Assembly (NCBI GenBank): GCA_021323395.1
Contig: JAJONL010000009.1
Span: 2,391-42,114, forward strand
Reading direction: 5' to 3'
DNA length: 39,724 nucleotides
Origin: Nitrospira sp.
GTDB lineage: Bacteria > Nitrospirota > Nitrospiria > Nitrospirales > Nitrospiraceae
This document shows, in pieces, positions 17,098 to 25,226 of this stretch. The notes beneath the pieces are model-generated. The model ran no database searches and was not told the origin of the DNA. It saw nothing but the letters and a program-made list of their open reading frames with translations. Both the position numbers and the translations under genes were made by a program. Every line of letters begins with the position of its first letter. Within the stretch, counting starts at the first letter, position 1.

Positions 17098-18975
17098 CTA
17101 GGCGGGCTCGTCGTTCACCACCCCCAGCACCCGTCGACCGTACCGTTCCACCTTCACCTCACCGATCCCTGGAATGTTCAACAGAGCCGCGAGTGTGCCG
17201 GGCTTGTAGCCGGCAATAGTGCGCAGAGTCTTGTCGTGGAAAATCACAAAGGGCGCGACTCCTTCTTCCTCCGCCAGTTCCAGTCGTAACCGACGAAGAC
17301 GTTCAAACAGCAGCGGATCTGCCGGGGACGTTTGCGGAAGAGCTACAGACCGATTGCCTTTTCCAGACTGCGACGAGGGCGCTTCATTCGGGATAGGCTT
17401 CGCGGCTTTGTTCAGCCCTACCCGACCCGCCTCCTGCAGAAGGTCCTGCCCCGACCGCGTCAGATCGAGGGTGGGATATTCCAGGCCTTCGACACGAACA
17501 TGCCCTGCGTCGATCAAGTCTTTGACCACACCCGTCATAGCCGTCTTCGACCGGCCTTGATACGCCCCATAACTCGGACAGCCTTCCGCTCCATAGGCGA
17601 GCAGCACTTTCGAACGACTGCCGCGTAATAGATCGACGATCCGGCTCAGGCCGAATCGACCTCCGCACCAGGAGACCGCCGTCAAGACAGCCATCGCGCA
17701 AGCGGCTTCATCATCCTGTGCCGCTCCTCCAGCCTGAGAGGGAGGGGCACATCGGTCGCAGAGGCCGCAGGGCCCCAAGGCTCGTTCGGCGTCATCACTG
17801 AAATAGTCCAGGATGGCCAGCTGTCGGCAGGTCGGCACAGAGACATACTCAATCAAGTCTTGGAGCAGGGTCTTCATTCGACGGACGCGGTCTGAATGGC
17901 CTGGCTCCTTGGAGGCTTGCTGAATGAAATATTCCTGCGTGGCAAGGTCACGCTCATGGAACAATAAGACGCAGGCGGCTGCTTGTCCGTCACGTCCGGC
18001 ACGGCCGACTTCTTGGTAATAGGCCTCCAGGCTCCCCGGGATGTCGAAATGGACAACCAGCCGAACGTCCGACTTATCGATCCCCATCCCGAACGCGTTC
18101 GTCGCCGCGAGAATCCGTACCGCCCCCGATCGAAATTCGTCATGAACGAGGCGCCGTTCCTCATCCGACAGCCCAGCATGGTAGTACCCCACTGAGGGAT
18201 ACGACTGTCCCAGCCATGTCGCCACCTCCTCCACCGCGCGACGGGTGGCGCAATAGACCAGAACCGTGCCCGTCTCAAACCCGCGTAACAGCCGATCCAA
18301 GGCAGCAAGTTTTTCCTGGCGCGAGCGGCATACACGGACCGAGAGGGCAAGATTAGACCGGCGAAACCCTGTGACCAATCGAAGCGGGTCGCGAAGCGAC
18401 AACCGCTCGCACAGGTCCGCTTGCACGCGCGCCGTGGCGGTGGCCGTCAAGGCGAGGCAGGGGGGATTGTCGAGCGCCCCGCGCAGACGACCGATGTTCA
18501 GGTAGTCAGGCCTGAAATCGTGGCCCCACTGAGAGATACAGTGGGCTTCGTCCACCACCAGCACGGACACCCAGAGTGACCGCAGAAGATGGAGGAACCG
18601 CTCATGCTGCATCCGTTCCGGCGCCAGATACAGCAATTGGAGCCGCCGCAGCTTGAGATCGAGCACCACACGATCTCGTTCAGGTTCTGACAGGCCGGAG
18701 TGAAAGGCCGCCGCGGCGATCTTGTGCGTTCGCAAACTGTTGACCTGATCTTGCATCAGCGCGATGAGTGGAGAAACCACCAGGGTCAGTCCGGGCAAGA
18801 GGGTGGCCGGCAATTGGTAGCACAGAGACTTTCCCTGGCCGGTCGGCATGACAGCCATGGCGTCACGACGGGACAACACGGCCTCGATCACCTCGCGCTG
18901 TCCGGGCCGGAAGGCGGAGAATCCAAACTGCTGGTGGAGCTGTCTGGTCAGATCGTCCACGGTGGGGATAGGCAC
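17098..18975 (-). CDS. recQ: ATP-dependent DNA helicase RecQ
   Basis: All RecQ parts are present: the FGFSAFRPGQREVI Q-motif region, Walker A MPTGQGKSLCYQ, the DEAH box VVDEAHCISQWGHDFRPDY, motif III ALTATAT, motif VI QEVGRAGRDG, zinc cysteines around CGLCDRC, a winged-helix region and a C-terminal HRDC domain. It unwinds DNA 3' to 5' in recombination and fork repair. The frame stays open upstream to 19182, but residues there are encoded by a palindromic repeat and match no RecQ. I therefore take GTG 18975 (or GTG 18960) as the start; an extended -10 box just upstream agrees. Neither GTG has a clear ribosome site, so the start stays uncertain. Confidence 0.94.
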   Translation of the reverse strand: MPIPTVDDLTRQLHQQFGFSAFRPGQREVIEAVLSRRDAMAVMPTGQGKSLCYQLPATLLPGLTLVVSPLIALMQDQVNSLRTHKIAAAAFHSGLSEPERDRVVLDLKLRRLQLLYLAPERMQHERFLHLLRSLWVSVLVVDEAHCISQWGHDFRPDYLNIGRLRGALDNPPCLALTATATARVQADLCERLSLRDPLRLVTGFRRSNLALSVRVCRSRQEKLAALDRLLRGFETGTVLVYCATRRAVEEVATWLGQSYPSVGYYHAGLSDEERRLVHDEFRSGAVRILAATNAFGMGIDKSDVRLVVHFDIPGSLEAYYQEVGRAGRDGQAAACVLLFHERDLATQEYFIQQASKEPGHSDRVRRMKTLLQDLIEYVSVPTCRQLAILDYFSDDAERALGPCGLCDRCAPPSQAGGAAQDDEAACAMAVLTAVSWCGGRFGLSRIVDLLRGSRSKVLLAYGAEGCPSYGAYQGRSKTAMTGVVKDLIDAGHVRVEGLEYPTLDLTRSGQDLLQEAGRVGLNKAAKPIPNEAPSSQSGKGNRSVALPQTSPADPLLFERLRRLRLELAEEEGVAPFVIFHDKTLRTIAGYKPGTLAALLNIPGIGEVKVERYGRRVLGVVNDEPA

Positions 18976-19007
18976 AAACGGATGTGGTGGGGAATAGGCA
19001 TCGGCCG

Positions 19008-19016
19008 AGTATAACA
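19008..19016 (-). promoter_or_regulatory. Extended -10 promoter for recQ, supplied by the repeat end
   Basis: On the minus strand TGTTATACT fits the extended -10 consensus TGnTATAAT in all but one base. It overlaps the terminus of the palindromic repeat. The transcript would start near 19001, 25 to 40 bases before the GTG candidates. No good -35 box is visible, which extended -10 promoters can tolerate. Confidence 0.5.
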
Positions 19017-19138
19017 GGATGCGGAAAAAGTCCGCCAGCGGCGTTCTCGCCTCGTTCAGACCCTCAACGTACCGCAAGGGTACGCCTCGGATCTTCACTC
19101 GCTGCGGCCTTGCTGGACGGCCTTTTTGCGAATCCTGC
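19012..19138. repeat. Palindromic intergenic repeat (REP/MITE-like), about 125 bp
   Basis: The ends are imperfect inverted repeats of about 25 bases: CAGGATGCGGAAAAAGTCCG at the left and, inverted, CAGGATTCGCAAAAAGGCCG at the right. The centre carries GTACCGCAAGGGTAC, itself a hairpin. I remember closely similar elements in large numbers between genes of Nitrospira genomes, but this needs a search. It is open in the recQ frame and so mimics an N-terminal extension. A second element with matching ends lies at 28134-28200. Confidence 0.82.
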
Positions 19139-19240
19139 GCCTTTTCCCGCAGCTTGCTAAACGAGCGATCGATTTCGGGCAAGCCGGCGGCTCATCCCCG
19201 TCAGATTCCCGCTCGATTCATCACGACCACTCAGAATAAG

Positions 19241-19271
19241 AACCCCCGCCGAGGGTCGCCCGGCGGGGGTT
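19241..19271 (-). terminator. Rho-independent terminator of the secreted-protein gene
   Basis: AACCCCCGCCG (19241-19251) and CGGCGGGGGTT (19261-19271) form an 11-bp perfect stem with a 9-base loop. On the minus strand it is followed by TTCTTATTCTG. It lies 60 bases after the stop of the 19333 gene. Confidence 0.9.
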
Positions 19272-19332
19272 CACATCTCGAGGCTGGCGGGGGATTTCCC
19301 TTGTGCGCCTCGCAATTTTGCTGGAACAGTCG

Positions 19333-19761
19333 CTACGGCGCGGTGTAGCTGCCGTACTTGGGCACGGTTTCGCACCCAGGTCCTTGATCCTGATTCGCCA
19401 CACACAAATGGCGCAACGCCCCCTGCGCGGATAGGCGAGCCTCTTTGTGCTGGCGAGACTTGCCGTAGTCCACGGCCAGTCTCAATTGGCGCAGGGCCGG
19501 GGCGCCGACGCCGGCGGACTGAGCCTTGCTGAGCCCGTCCTGCAATTTCGCCGTGGCGCTATCGATGACGGACCGGTCGGATCCCCATCGCTTCGTGACA
19601 TCGACGGTGGTTCTTTTACCGAGACCTGGCGCATCGGTCAGCTCCACAATGGCATCGTTCACTGCTTGAATCGCATCCGCGACCTGAGCCTGCGCGATGA
19701 CCGGCTGGCTGCCGATCGCCAACGCGGCGACACCCAGTGTCAGTGTGAGAAGTTTTTTCAT
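19333..19761 (-). CDS. Small secreted hypothetical protein
   Basis: The 142-residue product has a clear signal peptide (MKKLLTLTLGVAALAIGSQP, cleavage near VIAQA). The mature part is helical and Ala/Gln-rich, with one Cys pair near the end (LCVANQDQGPGCE) that could form a disulfide. It is probably periplasmic. ATG 19761 follows AAGGAGA. A strong terminator follows it and a hairpin repeat precedes it, so it is a gene of its own. No family is known to me. Confidence 0.85.
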   Translation of the reverse strand: MKKLLTLTLGVAALAIGSQPVIAQAQVADAIQAVNDAIVELTDAPGLGKRTTVDVTKRWGSDRSVIDSATAKLQDGLSKAQSAGVGAPALRQLRLAVDYGKSRQHKEARLSAQGALRHLCVANQDQGPGCETVPKYGSYTAP

Positions 19762-19784
19762 CGTGATCTCCTTTGTCTTGCTTC

Positions 19785-19826
19785 AGCTATCAGCCCACAG
19801 CGTCCAGCAGCTGATGGCTGATAGCT
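19785..19826. repeat. Inverted repeat AGCTATCAGCC / GGCTGATAGCT
   Basis: An 11-bp perfect inverted repeat (19785-19795 and 19816-19826) with a 20-base loop lies between the porin and the small secreted-protein gene. Further partial copies of the AGCTGATGGCTGATAGCT motif overlap it. There is no T-tract after it, so it is more like a dispersed REP hairpin than a classical terminator; it may still stabilise or end the porin mRNA. Confidence 0.6.
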
Positions 19827-19845
19827 ATGAGCTGAAGGCTTCTCC

Positions 19846-21516
19846 CTAGAAGTTCATCCACAGTGACATGTAGGCCCAGTGCTGATTGACCTGCTGATTC
19901 AAGGTGCTGGTCAAATAGCCGCCGCTGAAAATCGTGCCGTAGGTGGCTTGGAGGGCCACTTTCCCGTCGGCGAACATTCTGGTGTAGGCCACGTCGATTT
20001 CGTCACCGATGTGCGTCTTGGTGTTGTTGGGATTTGAAAACACGTAACAGCCCTGTGCCCCTCGATACCAGCAGTCCTTGGAATTGGCCAGGTTCAGATT
20101 CGTGTACCACAATTCGATATGGTCACGAGCTGAAGGACGGGCCTGCAAGTTGACTGAGGGAGACAACATGTTCTTCCAGGCTTGCACGTCCATGTAACCC
20201 ATGTGGATGTGGTTCGTCGGAAAGAAGTTTTCAAATGTGTTGGCCGTCTTACAGGAACCGGGCGTCGCGCCGCAGGTGTTGTTGCGGCTGTCACCGGACG
20301 CATAATCGAGGTTGAAGGCGATACGCGTCTTCCAGGCCGTGTCATAGAACGTATAGCCGATCCAGTTTCTGGTTGCCCAGGCATTGATGTGCAAACACTT
20401 CTGATCACCGACGCAAGCGCCTGCCTGTCCCATCTGACCAAACTGATAGGCGATTTCATTCTGGAAGTCGAACCCGCCTTTTCTCACTTCGATCCGATTG
20501 CCGATCATGTGGCGGGTCTGGTTGGCATGTTTGGCCGTTCCGAGACCAAACGCCTGATTGCCCACGCCGGCCACGGCCGATGACCCGTAGTTATTTTTGT
20601 AATAGACATAGAAGGGCTCGATGACCATGCCAGGGATGGACTTGATCTGGTTGTAGAAGATAAACATGTCGGCATCGCGGTTGGCATCGCTGCCGCTCGC
20701 ATTGCCTGCAATATTGGCGGATCCGCTGCCGACCGCCGCCGCCTGGTTGAGGTCGGATTCGGAATTCCGGAACCAGCCGAAATAGCTGTCCCAGTTCTTG
20801 GTCTGGTAAGCGAACATCACACCGTCATGGGAATAGCCGGTGTTGGCCCAGTCGAAGTGACCGAAGAGTGAGTGATTGCCGAAAATCACGTATTGACGAC
20901 CGACCTTCATGCTTAAGCCCTGGACATCAGCGAGATTCCTGACCAGCATGTAGGCCGCACGGACGCCCAATCGGCAGGCTCCGGTCGCGGTGGCCGAACA
21001 GTTGTGATTCAGCGGGTCGCCGCCGTTCCCTGCATTGGTTGCGGTACCGTTGCCGCCCCATGTCGCACTGTCGATGATTTCCACGTAAAAGTTAACATCG
21101 GGGGAGAGGTCATAGCCGATGCCCAACCGCATCCACTGTTGCACGAAGAAATCGTTGCCCTTGTTTCCTCCGCCCGCCGCGTTTCCTCTTGTCCCAAACG
21201 TATTACAAGACCCGTTCGCGTTGATTTGCATGCCGAAGCAGGTGTTGTTCCGCATTTCCGGGCGCACACGCAGGTCGGCGCGCATCCAGAGATTCTTCAC
21301 GTCGAAGTTCCGGCCGATGACCGGATCGTAGCTTTCGTAGGCTTCTTTTTGCGGCATGTTGCGAGGGATGGCGGGAAGGTTGGTGATACGTTCGCCCGGG
21401 GGAAGTTCGAATCCGGCAAAAGCCGGGAGGGAGAGACACTGCAGAGCGGTCACTGCCGCAGCGCCAAAGATGGTGGCCAACCGGCCCCACCTGGTCCGTC
21501 CATGGATGCGTTTCAT
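19846..21516 (-). CDS. Outer-membrane porin, alginate-export (AlgE-like) family
   Basis: The 556-residue product has a long signal peptide ending near AFAG, then a beta-barrel rich in alternating aromatic and polar residues, and ends in the barrel-type aromatic WMNF. LWMRADLRVRPEMR and QQWMRLGIGYDLSPDVNFYVEI are typical of the alginate-export domain porins found in Nitrospira. It probably passes small anionic solutes across the outer membrane. Unusually for a porin, it holds five closely spaced cysteine pairs, for example CVGDQKC and CGATPGSC. ATG 21516 has an AGGAGGAA site; the frame extends upstream without support. Confidence 0.9.
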   Translation of the reverse strand: MKRIHGRTRWGRLATIFGAAAVTALQCLSLPAFAGFELPPGERITNLPAIPRNMPQKEAYESYDPVIGRNFDVKNLWMRADLRVRPEMRNNTCFGMQINANGSCNTFGTRGNAAGGGNKGNDFFVQQWMRLGIGYDLSPDVNFYVEIIDSATWGGNGTATNAGNGGDPLNHNCSATATGACRLGVRAAYMLVRNLADVQGLSMKVGRQYVIFGNHSLFGHFDWANTGYSHDGVMFAYQTKNWDSYFGWFRNSESDLNQAAAVGSGSANIAGNASGSDANRDADMFIFYNQIKSIPGMVIEPFYVYYKNNYGSSAVAGVGNQAFGLGTAKHANQTRHMIGNRIEVRKGGFDFQNEIAYQFGQMGQAGACVGDQKCLHINAWATRNWIGYTFYDTAWKTRIAFNLDYASGDSRNNTCGATPGSCKTANTFENFFPTNHIHMGYMDVQAWKNMLSPSVNLQARPSARDHIELWYTNLNLANSKDCWYRGAQGCYVFSNPNNTKTHIGDEIDVAYTRMFADGKVALQATYGTIFSGGYLTSTLNQQVNQHWAYMSLWMNF

Positions 21517-21644
21517 AGCGTTCCTCCTGTGAATTGGATGGCAACCCATTGTGTACCCACTCACTCCGGGTGCCGTCTGTACATCCAACCGCTATTGCAC
21601 TGTGAGTCCAAACTCTTGCGTGCGGGTCTTAATTGGCCAGACCC

Positions 21645-21660
21645 GATGGTGCCCACCATC
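21645..21660. promoter_or_regulatory. Dyad GATGGTG-CC-CACCATC upstream of the porin gene
   Basis: Seven-base perfect arms around a two-base centre lie about 130 bases before the porin start. The loop is too small for a stable hairpin, so a dimeric repressor or activator site is more likely. No regulator gene is nearby to match it. Confidence 0.35.
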
Positions 21661-21768
21661 CGGCCTCGACGCGTGCGTCAATGTGAAGCACGCTCCCCGC
21701 ACAGTAAGGTCTTGCCTGTTGACTCTGGTCACCTCCCTTCACAGTCGTAGAGCGATCGTAAAATGGTA

Positions 21769-22068
21769 TTAGGCCTGCTTGGGCAAACCCGATTCCTCTG
21801 CCCGCTGCTCTACGCCCGATGTTGCGTGATTGATTTCCTCTTCCGCTTCTTTCATCGAAGATTCGAAGTCCTGCTCCACCATCTTCATCTCCTGCTGAAT
21901 CATGTTGAGTTCAGGCTCAACGGTCTTCTTCAGGTCGTCCGCCGTCTCTTTGAATCCTTTCACCGCCTTGCCGACCTGGCGGCCGATCTCAGGCAATTGC
22001 TTGGGCCCGAACAATAAGAAGGCGATCACGAGGATGATGAGAATTTCTCCAGCGCCAAGGCCGAACAT
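21769..22068 (-). CDS. Sec-independent translocase subunit, TatA/TatB type
   Basis: The 99-residue product has the TatA plan. An N-terminal membrane helix (GAGEILIILVIAFLLFGP) carries a Glu at position 8, a hinge FGPKQLPEIGRQVGK and an amphipathic helix follow, and then an acidic, Glu/Lys-rich coiled tail, longer than in typical TatA. It helps move folded twin-arginine substrates across the inner membrane. It lies 92 bp after another TatA-type gene. The long acidic tail leaves open whether it works as TatB. No tatC is in the window. Confidence 0.92.
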   Translation of the reverse strand: MFGLGAGEILIILVIAFLLFGPKQLPEIGRQVGKAVKGFKETADDLKKTVEPELNMIQQEMKMVEQDFESSMKEAEEEINHATSGVEQRAEESGLPKQA

Positions 22069-22160
22069 GGTGTTCCGTGCTGAGGTGGAAGCTCAAAAAC
22101 CGAGCAACGCGACCCGTGGGTCAGATTACCGGCTTCAGGCCCTGCCCTCAGTCCCGCAAG

Positions 22161-22445
22161 TTACCCCTGCGTCGTCCGTGGCGGTGGAGCCGCATCGGCC
22201 TGCTGCGCAGGCGGCGGTGTGGCCGACTGTCCGGTTTGCGGGATCTGTGCCGACGGCTGAGCCGCATGAGGGTCTGCCTCAGTGGCCGTCACATCGATGG
22301 CATCCGCCTCGTGGACAGATTTCTTGAACCCCTTGATTGCTTTACCTAATCCTTCTCCGAGCTGAGGAATTTTCCCCGCACCGAAAATAATCAGTACGAT
22401 GACGAGGATCAGCAGCAGCTCCATCCAGCCGAACGAACCAAACAT
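22161..22445 (-). CDS. tatA: Sec-independent translocase subunit TatA
   Basis: The 94-residue product has a membrane helix ([16 protein letters not shown]) with the conserved early Glu, the hinge [22 protein letters not shown], and a Pro/Gln/Ala-rich unstructured tail. This is a standard TatA. ATG 22445 follows AAGGAG. It heads a two-gene minus-strand unit, with a possible promoter about 185 bases upstream. Confidence 0.93.
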   Translation of the reverse strand: MFGSFGWMELLLILVIVLIIFGAGKIPQLGEGLGKAIKGFKKSVHEADAIDVTATEADPHAAQPSAQIPQTGQSATPPPAQQADAAPPPRTTQG

Positions 22446-22626
22446 GGTACTGTATGCTCCTTGTTACAGCTGTGCGATTATTCGCACGACATACGTGCAT
22501 GTACGTGCGACCGACGAATCAGTTTCGTGAAGAGAGGCCTGAGATGACCGTGACTGCGAGACCGCGTTCTGTCGGTTGTCGTGATGCGAGGACAATAGAC
22601 TGGTCTCCCTTGGTAAATCGCGGGAA

Positions 22627-22655
22627 AGGCTATAGAAATGTAATTAATTAGTCAA
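22627..22655 (-). promoter_or_regulatory. Possible sigma-70 promoter upstream of the Tat genes
   Basis: On the minus strand TTGACT (22650-22655) is followed after 15 bases by TATAGC or after 17 by TAGCCT, in a very AT-rich stretch. The -35 box is good and the -10 box poor or misplaced. It lies between the MidA-like gene and tatA, where a promoter is expected; nothing else stands out in 22446-22725. Confidence 0.4.
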
Positions 22656-22725
22656 GCTTTTTCTCCTCCATATATCGCTGTTGCCCCTGATACGCAAGCA
22701 AGGATCACAATCTTACGTATGCCTC

Positions 22726-24210
22726 TTACGGCCGAAATGAAAAATGATAATACTCGACGGGGCTCGGCGGCGCCCCAAGCGCCATCAACCAGGCTTCACG
22801 TTCATACCCCAAGTCCTCCAGGGCGCTCTGCGCCTGGCTCAACTCCTCCTCCGTCACATACGCGATCGTATCGGGAATCCCGTTCGGTTTGAGGGACAGG
22901 AGAGTGCCCTGCGCCGCTTCACGTGCTTCTGCCGGCATTTCACTACGTAGCGGAAACTCAATCTTTCGCTGGTAGGGACTCTCGTAGCTGTCGTTCAGCG
23001 CGCGAATAGTCTGCACCGTAAGCCGGTCTAACTCCCAGGGCTGGACTTTGGAATTGACCATCGGATGGCAAGCCAGGAGATCCATGAGCGTCATGACATT
23101 GGTCCCGAGCCGGCTCCCGACGAATTCCCGCTGAGTCTCAATCGTGATCGCCGCCACCCCGAGGTGCTTGGCCACCGCTTGAAGCAGAGCCAGGTTCACC
23201 ATGAAACTATACTGTCCGCCGAATTGGCCGTAACAGGGCTTGTCCGGATCGTTCAGCACCGCAAGGTCGGCCGTACCGGCATCGAAACTACTGAATCCTA
23301 CCGCATCAGGCGCCAGCACTCGCTTGGCCTCCTTGATGGATGCGCAGGCGCCGAGATTGACCGGCACGAGGACTTCGTCATTGATCGCCCTCAAAAACTC
23401 GGTGATGGTTTTCCGGTAGGGAATGTCTTTCCACTCAACCTTGTGATACTCGCGTTCCCAGATCAGGTCGTCCAGAAAGGGAGGAAATGGCTTGAGTCGC
23501 TCGATGTCTTTGGCCTCGAAGGCGCGGACGAACCCGGACCAGTCCGCGATCGCCGCCGCCTTGCGTTCGTTGAGATTCGGTCTGAGATGCTCCTCTTCGT
23601 AGTCGGCTCCCTTCTTGGCCAGGAGCTTGGTCGCCAGTTCGTTCCAGAGTTCATTGCAGAAAATACGATCGATCGAGCCGTCGGCAATGGTCGACAACTT
23701 TTCCACCTCGGCGCAGAGCGATTCGACTTTTGCCAGATGGGGAGCCAGGTCGGGATGGGCACGGGCTCGCTCTAAGGCGTGAGCCTGCGAATCAACCAAC
23801 ACATAACGAATGCGCGGATAGACTTGGCCTGCCTTGTCGAGCCGTTGTACATGGCTCAGGAAACAAGCGGCAAGATTCCCGTTGCCAGGCCCCCATTCCA
23901 TCACCGTCAAGGCGACCTGGGGCTGGGTGTCCGTGGACGGCGTCGCCGCCTGTCCGTTGGATGCCCCGCGTTTTCCGGCGGCTTTCTTGTCACGCTTCAT
24001 GACGTGCTCGTAATAGTCGGTCGCCAGGGCATGCGCCAGCCGGTAGTCTGCCGAGGTAAAGGTTTGATAGAAACTCCGCTGCTGATCGCCCCGCAATTGA
24101 TAGAACAGCACATTGATATGCGCTTGCCATTGGTCGACCGGCTTATACTCTCCCAAAGGTTGCGGCAACGCATCGGGATCGTCCACCTGAGCCATGAGTT
24201 GTTGTTCCAT
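22726..24210 (-). CDS. MidA/NDUFAF7-like SAM-dependent methyltransferase
   Basis: The 494-residue product belongs to the COG1565/PF02636 methyltransferases. The SAM site VMEWGPGNGNLAACFL lies near residue 120, IRYVLVDSQAHALERA holds the acidic ribose-binding residue, and FCNELWNELATKLL follows. In mitochondria the relative NDUFAF7 dimethylates an arginine of complex I; bacterial substrates are mostly unknown. Protein methylation of a respiratory subunit is a reasonable guess only. ATG 24210 has GAGGGGG before it. The central part (about residues 200-300) is an insert rich in charged residues. Confidence 0.9.
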   Translation of the reverse strand: MEQQLMAQVDDPDALPQPLGEYKPVDQWQAHINVLFYQLRGDQQRSFYQTFTSADYRLAHALATDYYEHVMKRDKKAAGKRGASNGQAATPSTDTQPQVALTVMEWGPGNGNLAACFLSHVQRLDKAGQVYPRIRYVLVDSQAHALERARAHPDLAPHLAKVESLCAEVEKLSTIADGSIDRIFCNELWNELATKLLAKKGADYEEEHLRPNLNERKAAAIADWSGFVRAFEAKDIERLKPFPPFLDDLIWEREYHKVEWKDIPYRKTITEFLRAINDEVLVPVNLGACASIKEAKRVLAPDAVGFSSFDAGTADLAVLNDPDKPCYGQFGGQYSFMVNLALLQAVAKHLGVAAITIETQREFVGSRLGTNVMTLMDLLACHPMVNSKVQPWELDRLTVQTIRALNDSYESPYQRKIEFPLRSEMPAEAREAAQGTLLSLKPNGIPDTIAYVTEEELSQAQSALEDLGYEREAWLMALGAPPSPVEYYHFSFRP

Positions 24211-24339
24211 TGCATCCCCCTCTGAAAAGGGAGAATTTTACCAGGAAGCAAATTTCACCCGCAACTCGCTCAGCGATGACCTCCCACTCTCCTGAGCCGT
24301 TTCTTGACAGACCTGCCGGGCGGCGTGTAGCAAGAAAGG

Positions 24340-24915
24340 ATGCGTCAGTGGAGCGCGCTCATCTGTCTCATCCTCGTTTTCTCCGGGCCGCTGGCGTGGG
24401 CGGAAGATCTTCCTCTAACCCATAACGTGCCGGTCCCGGACTTTCAGAACCGCACTGAACTCCCCAAACCGTATAACTTCGACGCCCCTCCGCAAGGCAT
24501 GTTCCGCAGCATCGTGCTGGCCGAAGGATTCGAGGAAGAACTTGGCTTTCAACTCACGCACGAAATCGTTCCTGTCAGGCCGACCGAGCAGTTCCCTGTC
24601 GGAACCAAACCGGTCTTCATCGTCTTCGAATTGCATCAGCATTACCAATCCTTTCAGGTATTCGGGCTCTGTTACCCGGAGCAAGTGGACGGATTGGATG
24701 GCCATCGGGTGATCGCCGAAGATGCGATGTATATCGCCCTTGAGGATCAAACCGGCTACCTCAAGTTGTTCCCCGCGCAAGGCGGTTGGCAGCCAGGCCG
24801 GTACAAGGTGGAAATCCACGCCGGCGAGCAAGTCAACGACATGAGCCTCATGGGTACCATGCGTTTTACGATTTCGGCAGCGGTGAGCCGTCTGGGCCCG
24901 CACACTTTTCCGTAA
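24340..24915 (+). CDS. Secreted hypothetical protein
   Basis: The 191-residue product has a signal peptide (MRQWSALICLILVFSG, cleavage after AWA) and a mature domain of mostly beta character. FVFELHQHYQSFQVFGLCYPEQ and GGWQPGRYKVEIHAGEQ are the most distinctive parts. The GRYKVEI strand resembles immunoglobulin-like periplasmic domains. The usual ribosome site is replaced by AGAAAGG immediately before the ATG, so the true start could differ. It is divergent from the methyltransferase gene. Function unknown. From 24916 to 25188 I see no gene. Confidence 0.75.
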   Translation: MRQWSALICLILVFSGPLAWAEDLPLTHNVPVPDFQNRTELPKPYNFDAPPQGMFRSIVLAEGFEEELGFQLTHEIVPVRPTEQFPVGTKPVFIVFELHQHYQSFQVFGLCYPEQVDGLDGHRVIAEDAMYIALEDQTGYLKLFPAQGGWQPGRYKVEIHAGEQVNDMSLMGTMRFTISAAVSRLGPHTFP

Positions 24916-25188
24916 GACACACCCCTCGCGCGAACAGATTGACCTCTTCTCACCCCTTGTCTCACCCCTTCGGCGCCATCGCCTGCCGCACACAGCGTGG
25001 GGATAGTCCAGCGTCATTGGGTCCTCGCAGGCCATCCATTAGGGCCGAGGGCCCCGACATTGTTCACCGTGAATACGCTCTGAAGTTGACGAGGAAACCG
25101 GTAGCGGTCTACACTTCGTCTCAGGATAGACTTGTCCACCGGTGATGGAGTTCACCGAGAACCGCCGACGGTGACACCCCTTCGGCTG

Positions 25189-25224
25189 ATAACTCCTACC
25201 AGCGCGTTACGCGGTAGGAGTTAT
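25189..25224 (+). promoter_or_regulatory. Hairpin that encloses the ribosome-binding site of the ABC gene
   Basis: ATAACTCCTACC (25189-25200) and GGTAGGAGTTAT (25213-25224) form a perfect 12-bp stem. The right arm contains TAGGAG, which sits six bases before GTG 25227. When folded, the stem would hide the ribosome site. It could alternatively be the terminator of the gene upstream, but the tail TTGTGG is a poor T-tract. Confidence 0.68.
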
Positions 25225-25226
25225 TT

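Noticed and set aside
19019-19182. A novel N-terminal domain fused to RecQ
   Set aside because: The extra residues (GVPLRYVEGLNEARTPLADF) are the translation of a palindromic intergenic repeat that happens to lack stops; it is not a domain.
24415-25035. A 206-residue minus-strand frame
   Set aside because: Antisense to the secreted protein at 24340, which has a clear signal peptide; the frame has no domain.
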